A stretch of DNA of 57,972 nucleotides from Mucilaginibacter frigoritolerans. Its GTDB lineage: Bacteria; Bacteroidota; Bacteroidia; Sphingobacteriales; Sphingobacteriaceae. The DNA lies in the NCBI RefSeq assembly GCF_007830615.1, contig NZ_VLLI01000020.1:1-57972 (forward strand), given 5' to 3'. The first letter of the stretch is position 1; the number at the start of each line of letters is the position of its first letter. Positions 52,098 through 57,972 of the stretch are shown piece by piece. Under the pieces are notes generated by a model, which was not told the DNA's origin, did not search any database, and saw only the letters and a list, made by a program, of their open reading frames with translations. Position numbers and translations under genes: made by a program.

Positions 52098-53156
52098 TTA
52101 TAAAGAGGCGTAATAGTCTAAACTTTCACAAAGTTCGTTGTTTGTAAAAAAATTATCAAGCTTGTATTGTCCTATTGAAGTCAATAATGTACAGTTGATT
52201 TTGCCATTGATATTCTTTTTATCCTTCAGCATAATAGCTAAAAGTTCCGGATAGTCTTCCTTTTTTAAAGTGTACTTTGGATATAAATTGCCAAATACTT
52301 TTACAATTTCATCCAGCTCGTTATTGCTAAGACCTGCTGATTTGTTAGATAGATAAGATTCACAGATCATACCGATGGCAATGGCTTCTCCATGTGTTAG
52401 TGGTTTCTTATCCTTCATCAGCGAGTTGGTTTCCACCGCATGGCCAATGGTGTGACCAAAATTCAATGATTTGCGGACACCTTTCTCAGTAGGATCTTCA
52501 ATTACAACTTCATTTTTAATCTCAACAGACCGGTAAATCAATTGAGCGTCTGGAATACTAAGGTCGCTGTTTTTGAGCGCATTCCAATAAGCGGCATCTA
52601 TAATTAAGCCATGTTTCAGCATTTCGGCAGTGCCCGAAAGGATTTCCCTTTTCGAAAGTGTCTTTAAAAAATCAACAGCAATAAAAACAGCTTTTGGTTG
52701 TGTAAAGGTACCTACAATGTTTTTTACACTATCCAGATCAATGCCTGTTTTTCCACCTACTGATGCATCAACTTGTGAAAGCAAGGTGGTAGGCACATGT
52801 ACAAAATCAATTCCTCGTTTATAGGTCGATGCTGCAAAGCCCCCCATATCGGTAATAACACCTCCACCCAGGTTAATGAGTAAGCTTTTACGGTCGGCTT
52901 CAAAATCTATCAGGAGTTTCCATACGCCAATGCAAAAATCAATATTCTTATTTTCCTCACCAGCGGGTATTTCAAGAAGATCGAAGTTGTCCATCCCCTC
53001 AAAATGGGGTTTTACTAAGTGAAGGCAATGTTCAGCAGTATTCTCATCTGTTAAAATAAAAATCCTGGAATAGTTCCCATCTTTTACAAATTTCAGCAGT
53101 TCCTGAATACTGTTTTCAAAAAATATCGGGTAATTGTCGCTTTGAATAGTTTCCAT
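52098..53156 (-). CDS. aroB: 3-dehydroquinate synthase
   Basis: The protein has 352 residues. NAD-binding core INLGGGVITDMGGFAASTYKRGIDFVHVPTTLLSQVDASVGGKTGID, then LKHGLI, the Zn-binding NFGHTIGHAVE and LTHGEAIAIGM. It converts DAHP to 3-dehydroquinate in the shikimate pathway. It lies 2 bp downstream of the S4 gene, 1 bp upstream of the desaturase gene. Confidence 0.96.
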   Translation of the reverse strand: METIQSDNYPIFFENSIQELLKFVKDGNYSRIFILTDENTAEHCLHLVKPHFEGMDNFDLLEIPAGEENKNIDFCIGVWKLLIDFEADRKSLLINLGGGVITDMGGFAASTYKRGIDFVHVPTTLLSQVDASVGGKTGIDLDSVKNIVGTFTQPKAVFIAVDFLKTLSKREILSGTAEMLKHGLIIDAAYWNALKNSDLSIPDAQLIYRSVEIKNEVVIEDPTEKGVRKSLNFGHTIGHAVETNSLMKDKKPLTHGEAIAIGMICESYLSNKSAGLSNNELDEIVKVFGNLYPKYTLKKEDYPELLAIMLKDKKNINGKINCTLLTSIGQYKLDNFFTNNELCESLDYYASL

Positions 53157-53158
53157 AA

Positions 53159-53365
53159 TCAGATAATCCTGATAGTTTCACCCCTGAATTCCACAACGTC
53201 GCCTTTTTGAACTTTAAGTCGTTTGCGGTAATCAACTTGGCCATTATATTTCACTTCTCCCTCTGTTACAACAATTTGCGCTTCGCCACCGGTTTGCACC
53301 AGGTTAGCTGCCTTTAACAATTGTATCATCGGAATATAATCACTGGTAACTTTAAATTCTATCAT
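53159..53365 (-). CDS. S4-domain RNA-binding protein
   Basis: The protein has 68 residues and consists of a single S4 domain: YIPMIQLLKAANLVQTGGEAQIVVTEGEVKYNGQVDYRKRLKVQKGDVVEF. Relatives (YaaA/YbcJ type) bind structured RNA, possibly ribosomal. It is the first gene of the S4-aroB-desaturase operon and carries a -7 box 7 bp before the ATG. Confidence 0.92.
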   Translation of the reverse strand: MIEFKVTSDYIPMIQLLKAANLVQTGGEAQIVVTEGEVKYNGQVDYRKRLKVQKGDVVEFRGETIRII

Positions 53366-53372
53366 TGGAATG

Positions 53373-53380
53373 CAAAAATA
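53373..53380 (-). promoter_or_regulatory. TAnnTTTG box of the S4-aroB operon (near-leaderless)
   Basis: Minus-strand TATTTTTG is 7 bp before the ATG of the S4 gene. The predicted mRNA leader is 0-3 nt. Confidence 0.55.
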
Positions 53381-53421
53381 AACTATTCACGGAATAATGA
53401 GATATGTTGCTTTGCATTTTA

Positions 53422-53429
53422 TAATTTTG
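53422..53429 (+). promoter_or_regulatory. TAnnTTTG -7 box of the proline dehydrogenase gene
   Basis: TAATTTTG lies 75 bp before ATG 53505, giving a leader of about 70 nt. It is divergent from the S4 operon promoter 40 bp away. Confidence 0.45.
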
Positions 53430-53504
53430 CACCCTCATTATACGTTTATGCTCCGCGCTTTTGATAAATCAGTTGCGAGAGCGATGGGCGATGAACGATG
53501 AAAT

Positions 53505-54689
53505 ATGAACCAGAATAATAACTTATCTTTTGAAAATACAGAGATCGCCTTCAGGCACTCTTCCAATCTTGATCTTAAACGTGCTTATTGGCTATTCAGG
53601 GTAATTAATGTGAATTTCCTTGTTAAGATAGGTCCTCCTATAACCAATTTCGCTATAAAAATAGGTCTGCCAATTAAAGGGCTTATTAAAGCAACTATAT
53701 TCAAACATTTTTGCGGAGGCGAAACCATCCGCGAATGCGAGAAAACTATAAAAAGCCTACATGAAGGCAATGTGGGTACTATATTGGATTATTCGATAGA
53801 AGGGGAGGATGATGAGCAGGTTTTTGATAATACCTGCGAAGAAATTATACGCACTATAAGGCGTGCAGCAAAAGATAAAGCCATACCTATCACCGTATTT
53901 AAGGTAACTGGTGTGGGCAGGTTTTCATTGTTGGAGAAGTTGGATGCAGGCACTGCTTTAACTGATGCCGAACAGTTGGAATGGGGAAAAGTACAGAAAA
54001 GGGTATTTGAAATTTGCAACAAGGCATTTTCAACAGGAGTACCGGTAATGATTGACGCCGAAGAAACCTGGATACAGGATACTATTGATCTGTTGGCCTT
54101 AGATATGATGCGCCGCTTTAATAAAGAAAAGGCAATAGTTTATAATACCTATCAATTATACCGTCATGATAAACTGCAATCTCTAAAAGCAGATCATAAG
54201 GTTGCTGCCGATGAGGGATTTATTTTAGGCGCAAAATTAGTTCGCGGTGCTTATATGGAGAAAGAGCGTAAAAGGGCAGAAGAAATGGGATATCCATCTC
54301 CAATTCAGCCGGATAAGCAATCGGCAGATAAGGATTATGATGCTGCACTTAATTATTGTACTGATTATATTGCTCAAATAGCATTTGTGGCCGGTACACA
54401 TAATGAAGAAAGCTGCCGCCTGCTTGCCGATTTATTGAATAAAAAAGAAATTGATCATAAAAACCCTCATGTATATTTTTCTCAATTATTGGGCATGAGT
54501 GATAATTTGAGCTTTAACCTGGCCAATGCCCAATATAATGTTGCCAAATACGTGCCTTATGGCCCTATAAAAGCAGTATTACCTTATTTATTCCGTAGAG
54601 CACAGGAAAATACTGCTATAGCCGGTCAAATGAGTCGAGAATTAAGCCTGATAGTTAAAGAAGTAAAAAGAAGAAGGTTGATTAAATAA
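53505..54689 (+). CDS. Proline dehydrogenase (FAD-dependent, monofunctional)
   Basis: The protein has 394 residues, a single ProDH barrel with no P5C dehydrogenase domain. Motifs: TVFKVTGVGRFSLLEKL, VMIDAEETWIQDTIDLLALDM, NTYQLYRHDKL, GAKLVRGAYMEKERKRA and the C-terminal YVPYGPIKAVLPYLFRRAQEN, which holds the Arg pair that binds proline carboxylate. It oxidises proline to P5C and passes electrons to quinones at the membrane. Confidence 0.92.
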   Translation: MNQNNNLSFENTEIAFRHSSNLDLKRAYWLFRVINVNFLVKIGPPITNFAIKIGLPIKGLIKATIFKHFCGGETIRECEKTIKSLHEGNVGTILDYSIEGEDDEQVFDNTCEEIIRTIRRAAKDKAIPITVFKVTGVGRFSLLEKLDAGTALTDAEQLEWGKVQKRVFEICNKAFSTGVPVMIDAEETWIQDTIDLLALDMMRRFNKEKAIVYNTYQLYRHDKLQSLKADHKVAADEGFILGAKLVRGAYMEKERKRAEEMGYPSPIQPDKQSADKDYDAALNYCTDYIAQIAFVAGTHNEESCRLLADLLNKKEIDHKNPHVYFSQLLGMSDNLSFNLANAQYNVAKYVPYGPIKAVLPYLFRRAQENTAIAGQMSRELSLIVKEVKRRRLIK

Positions 54690-54705
54690 TAAGTACGTTC
54701 TGTAT

Positions 54706-55332
54706 TTAACTATTGAAGTTGAATAATTTTTGGATGCTATCCGGAGCGGTCATTAAGTAGGTTTGTATGCCAAGTTTTTGAGCTCCTGCAATATGTTGCG
54801 GGCTATCATCAATAAATAAGGTTTCAGCCGGATTAAGCTGGTTTTCATTTAAAACCTGCTCGAAGATTTTAGTTTCGGGTTTCCGCTTACCCATTAAGTG
54901 GGAGTAATATACCTTTTCAAAAAGATGGTTATTCCCCTCAAAGCCAAAATCTGTTTTAAGGTAATTGATAATGTAATCGTAATGGATTTCATTAATATTA
55001 CTTAGTAAAAAGGTGCGGTATTGGGTTTTTAGACTAATTAATAAATCATGGTTGCCGGCAGGTATGCCAAGTAGGAGACTGTTCCATGCATGATCGATTT
55101 GTTGATTGGTCAAATCTTTTTTATTGGTTATTGTTCTAATGCCTTTCCTAAATTCTTCAGCCGTTATATCCCCTCTTTCGAATGCTGTAAATATAGGATC
55201 TTGTATTTTATGTGAATAAAACTCACTGGCATTGTCAATGCCCAATTCTTTCCAGGCTTGCTGGCTTTTTACAAAATCGAGTTGGAAAATAACGTTTCCG
55301 TAGTCAAATATGATGTTTTTAATGTTTTCCAT
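54706..55332 (-). CDS. HAD phosphatase (YihX-like)
   Basis: The protein has 208 residues. Motif I is IIFDYGNVIFQLDF (D10), the D-x-G-N form of the YihX/epoxide-hydrolase-N subgroup. The cap helices span ~20-85. Motif II is LLSNINE, motif III is GKRKPETKIF and motif IV is ETLFIDDSPQHIAGAQKLG. It probably acts on a sugar phosphate such as glucose-1-phosphate. Convergent with proline dehydrogenase. Confidence 0.88.
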   Translation of the reverse strand: MENIKNIIFDYGNVIFQLDFVKSQQAWKELGIDNASEFYSHKIQDPIFTAFERGDITAEEFRKGIRTITNKKDLTNQQIDHAWNSLLLGIPAGNHDLLISLKTQYRTFLLSNINEIHYDYIINYLKTDFGFEGNNHLFEKVYYSHLMGKRKPETKIFEQVLNENQLNPAETLFIDDSPQHIAGAQKLGIQTYLMTAPDSIQKLFNFNS

Positions 55333-55776
55333 AAGGTAAAGCTATTTTAATTAAGGTGTATCTGAATAAATACGTCAGAATGTTTTAACTCAAATGCGCC
55401 AATTTATTTAGTTGAATATATGATTAGTGCGAAAATGCAAATAAGAAATCTTAATTAAAATTATAATTGGCGCAAACATCTACGCCTGTAAATTGTCTCA
55501 TATCCTTAGTAAATTAATTTTAGCTATAATTTAGATAGCAGTTATTATTGTTGTGAAAGATCTTAAGGAAAGAATAAAAAAATAATTGTATTTAAAATTG
55601 CGCTCAGTATTTCAAATAAAGGGTCAATAAGAAAGCTTAAATTATATTTATACTCGTTAACACATAGTAGTTTTGACGGTGCTGAAACTAAAAGCCTAGC
55701 GTTTTATAACTAAAAAGGATTAATTTAGCGGCATTTGAGAGTTACATTAATTACCGAATTTGTAACTATCTAATAA
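55333..55776 (+). other. Long AT-rich gene-free stretch upstream of the heptose kinase gene
   Basis: 444 bp with no ORF. It contains a 10-bp perfect inverted repeat (tgcgccaatt 55395-55404 with aattggcgca 55465-55474) and a -7 box TAGTTTTG at 55668-55675. The box would give a ~95-nt leader for the next gene. Nothing else recognised. Confidence 0.6.
55668..55675 (+). promoter_or_regulatory. TAnnTTTG -7 box of the heptose kinase gene
   Basis: TAGTTTTG, about 100 bp before the GTG start at 55777. Confidence 0.4.
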
Positions 55777-56802
55777 GTGAGCAAACAAAATATGTTGATA
55801 GATAAAATTCGATCCCAACAGTTAGCAAAAAAGAAACCTTTTATTCTCGTAATTGGAGATTTGATGATTGATCATTATATATGGGGAAGTGCAAGCAGGT
55901 TATCTCCTGAAGCTCCTGTTCCTATTGTAAATGTTAAAAACGAATCAACTACACTGGGAGGTGCTGGTAATGTTGTTCAGAACCTTGTTAGCCTTGGTGC
56001 CAAAGTTGCGGTTGCCGGAGTAATTGGGAATGATGCATCAGGAAATCAATTAATTGAAATATTGGAAAGTGAAGGTGTTGAAACCAGCGTTATTATTAAA
56101 GATAGCAGCAGGCCCACCACTGTTAAAAGCAGGGTTTTAGTGGGAAGCCATCAATTAGTAAGGATAGACCGAGAAATATCAGAACCAATTTCAATTGAGT
56201 TGGAGAATGAATTGGCTGATAAACTGGTAGCTCATATTGAAAGTGCTGATATCATTATTTTGTCGGATTATAATAAAGGGCTATTTACCCCCGGCTTTAC
56301 CCAACGTGTTATAAGTTTAGCTGTTCGCTGCCATAAAAAGGTGATCATCGATCCAAAGGGCTTAGACTATGGAAAATACAAGGGTGCTTATCTCATCAAA
56401 CCCAATCGTAAGGAACTGGCAGAAGCAGCTAAAACAGAAAGGATAAAAAACTTTGCAGATATACAAAGTGCCGCCCAGATAATATTTTCACAAACAAACA
56501 CCGATTATCTTGTTGTTACCTTATCAGAAGAAGGTCTGGCCATTATCAGTCAGCAGGCAAATAAATTACTTCCTGTAAAAGCTACCGAGGTTTTTGACGT
56601 AACAGGTGCAGGTGATACCGTAATAGCAACTATTACCTATTTCATTGCATCAGGTTTTTCAGTTGAAGAATCTTGCGAGTTGGCCAACCATGCAGCCGCT
56701 ATTGTAATAAGACATGTTGGAAGTGCAACCACAACAATTGAACAAATTATAGAAGATATAGAGAACAATAATTCAAATAAGCTATTACATAACTCACTGT
56801 GA
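55777..56802 (+). CDS. rfaE1: D-glycero-beta-D-manno-heptose-7-phosphate kinase-like (PfkB family)
   Basis: The protein has 341 residues. Motifs follow the kinase half of HldE closely: IGDLMIDHYIWGSASRLSPEAPVPIVNV, LGGAGNVVQNLVSLGA, LSDYNKGLF, IDPKGLDYGKYKGAYLIKPNRKE and FDVTGAGDTVIA (catalytic D). It phosphorylates heptose-7-phosphate at C1 for ADP-heptose. The nucleotidyltransferase half is absent and must be a separate gene. The start is GTG 55777 or ATG 55792. It precedes an export gene, so it may serve an exopolysaccharide. Confidence 0.88.
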   Translation: MSKQNMLIDKIRSQQLAKKKPFILVIGDLMIDHYIWGSASRLSPEAPVPIVNVKNESTTLGGAGNVVQNLVSLGAKVAVAGVIGNDASGNQLIEILESEGVETSVIIKDSSRPTTVKSRVLVGSHQLVRIDREISEPISIELENELADKLVAHIESADIIILSDYNKGLFTPGFTQRVISLAVRCHKKVIIDPKGLDYGKYKGAYLIKPNRKELAEAAKTERIKNFADIQSAAQIIFSQTNTDYLVVTLSEEGLAIISQQANKLLPVKATEVFDVTGAGDTVIATITYFIASGFSVEESCELANHAAAIVIRHVGSATTTIEQIIEDIENNNSNKLLHNSL

Positions 56803-56873
56803 AAAAAATATTACCTTTTTTGGTTTTAAGTATATTAATAATTGGATCATTTAGATGGCATACAATAATCTAA
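56799..56873 (+). pseudogene. 24-codon remnant overlapping the heptose kinase stop
   Basis: GTG 56799 overlaps the TGA of the preceding gene (GTGA). The frame reads MKKILPFLVLSILIIGSFRWHTII and ends TAA 56871-56873. It looks like the start of a signal peptide or membrane helix with nothing after it, either a truncated gene or a chance frame. Confidence 0.3.
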
Positions 56874-56960
56874 AGCAGTTTGGATATCTTCTATATCAAT
56901 GCATTAGTGATTTGCAAATACAAAGAACCTTATTGAACCGTTAGCATTCGTTGAATTTAT

Positions 56961-57035
56961 TAACTTTGAACACTAATATTAGTGTCATTTTTTCCATAAC
57001 ATAGCTTTCTGCGTTATGGGGTTATTAAAAACTAC
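56961..57035 (+). promoter_or_regulatory. Promoter and structured leader of the export gene
   Basis: TAACTTTG (56961-56968) is a perfect -7 box. It is followed by the palindrome acactaatattagtgt (56970-56985) with a T-run, then a second hairpin ccataac/gttatgg (~56994-57021). The leader to the ATG at 57167 would be ~190 nt. The first hairpin plus T-run looks like a terminator placed at the transcript start, so it may end upstream transcription or attenuate this gene. Confidence 0.45.
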
Positions 57036-57166
57036 TTTTTAAGTTTGAAAAATTTGATTGATAAATGGGGATGCAATATTAATAGAACTAAAATGAAATG
57101 AATGTTAACTTAACTCTGTATATAGTATAGGAGTTAATAATATTCAATGATGAATTAAAAATATCT

Positions 57167-57972
57167 ATGAAGCAAATAAAACAATTACTCTACCTAACGT
57201 TATTAACAATTCTTACCTTAGGGAGTATTACGGTACATGCTCAAACGGGTAGTGCCGGTTTACAGAGTATCCCACAGAATTTATCGAATGTAAATGTGAA
57301 TGATTTGACGGATGCTCAGATCCGTCAGATGCTACAGCAGGCATCGAGTTCAGGCATCAGCGATAACCAGTTATTGCAACAGGCAGCCAACCGGGGATTG
57401 CCGGATGACCAGATACAGTTATTGCAGAAGCGGATTGCAGATGTGAGAAGCAAAGATGGTACGACGAGCGGCTCAACGGGAGTAGATACCAGTTTCCGAA
57501 CGTCACGCCGCTTAAACTATGTAGCAGACAGTGATTCGGTAAGTAAAGAGAACCCAGAGCGTTATAAATCAAATAAGCCAAAGATCTTTGGAGCGGATCT
57601 GTTCAGCAACAAGAACCTGAAGTTTGAACCGAACCTGAAAATAGCCACGCCGATCAACTATATTTTGGGTCCGGATGACCAGGTTTATATCAATGTATAC
57701 GGTAAATCGGTAGCGAACTGGAAACTGGAGGTATCACCTGATGGGAATATTAATATACCCGGAGTAGGGATAGTCCACGTAGCGGGTAAAACGATAGAAC
57801 AGGCGGGTTTAACGATCAAGAGCAAACTTTCAACTAATAATTATGCGATAGGCCGAGGAACCTCAGTAGAGATCAGCCTGGGTAATATCCGAAGCATCAA
57901 GGTAATCATAGCCGGTCAGGTTACGCGTCCTGGGAGTTATACCTTGCCATCGCTGGCAACGGTATTCAATGC
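57167..57972 (+). CDS. Polysaccharide export protein, Wza/SLBB type (5' part, cut by window end)
   Basis: The frame opens at ATG 57167 and is still open at the window end (268 codons). Signal peptide MKQIKQLLYLTLLTILTLGSITVHA. Residues ~28-95 are Gln-rich (LTDAQIRQMLQQASSSGISDNQLLQQA), as in long Bacteroidota Wza homologues. The Poly_export domain follows: YILGPDDQVYINVYGKS, SPDGNINIPGVGIVHVAGKT, then the first SLBB start IKVIIAGQVTRPGSYTLPSL. It should form the outer-membrane export channel for exopolysaccharide. Confidence 0.92.
   Translation, partial: MKQIKQLLYLTLLTILTLGSITVHAQTGSAGLQSIPQNLSNVNVNDLTDAQIRQMLQQASSSGISDNQLLQQAANRGLPDDQIQLLQKRIADVRSKDGTTSGSTGVDTSFRTSRRLNYVADSDSVSKENPERYKSNKPKIFGADLFSNKNLKFEPNLKIATPINYILGPDDQVYINVYGKSVANWKLEVSPDGNINIPGVGIVHVAGKTIEQAGLTIKSKLSTNNYAIGRGTSVEISLGNIRSIKVIIAGQVTRPGSYTLPSLATVFN

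Overview
The window comes from a Bacteroidota chromosome, most probably a Sphingobacteriaceae soil or freshwater bacterium close to Mucilaginibacter or Pedobacter. Several things point that way. Base composition is moderate to low GC. Many promoters carry the Bacteroidota -7 element TAnnTTTG, and Shine-Dalgarno sites are almost absent. The gene families are typical of the phylum: DUF2723, DUF2027-Smr, DUF6090, GLPGLI/DUF4412-like, DUF6067, DUF5077-DUF3472, YtxH and a Bacteroidota-type ClpP. The genus is an inference; the phylum is well supported.

Layout. 1-480: the 3' end of an IS1182-type transposase and a group of perfect hairpins. 500-2790: two nearly identical tRNA-Val(UAC) transcription units flanking three small cargo genes (Crp/Fnr regulator, fused tautomerase, secreted NTF2-like protein). 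2900-9700: a secreted thioredoxin, a Gln-rich repeat protein of the DUF6600 type, a 2-oxoglutarate/Fe(II)-type oxygenase and cysS. 9960-15300: a 58-residue protein, a large DUF2723 membrane protein, then a type III polyketide synthase paired with an isoprenylcysteine-methyltransferase-like protein. 15370-19140 (minus strand): an operon of an ECF sigma factor, a small protein and a ClpP paralogue, then a DUF6090 protein and a 14-TM MFS pump. 19400-24800: a LiaF-like protein, aspartate kinase and lysA (lysine/diaminopimelate branch, with a long palindromic repeat between them), a lipoprotein, an SDR and a HAD phosphatase. 25150-36900: an OB-fold-like secreted protein, a cold shock protein, a YtxH protein, an M1 peptidase, a DUF2027-Smr protein, a putative glycosidase facing a DUF5077-DUF3472 protein, and further secreted proteins. 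36990-40200: an AlkZ-like winged-helix protein, a carboxymuconolactone decarboxylase-like protein, a DUF1348 protein and an AraC regulator. 40300-46600: an envelope or glycan group (polysaccharide deacetylase, dual-specificity phosphatase, acyltransferase, GT39 glycosyltransferase, GH20 hexosaminidase). 46700-55400: dihydroorotase, an orphan ABC-2 permease, an SDR/EXPERA pair, a DUF2147 protein, an S4-aroB-sterol desaturase operon, proline dehydrogenase and a HAD phosphatase. 55700-end: a heptose-7-phosphate kinase-like protein and the start of a Wza-type export gene, likely the beginning of an exopolysaccharide locus that continues past the window.

Most of the window is ordinary chromosome. 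No CRISPR array, toxin-antitoxin module, phage or complete mobile element was found. The signals most worth following are: (i) the sigma/small protein/ClpP operon, whose ClpP has altered residues next to the catalytic Ser; (ii) a roughly 95-bp palindromic repeat family, seen in two opposite orientations with a compensatory base change between its arms; (iii) the duplicated tRNA-Val units with a compensatory acceptor-stem change; (iv) orphan rho-independent terminators that suggest unannotated small RNAs; (v) TAnnTTTG boxes so close to start codons that the mRNAs should be leaderless or nearly so.
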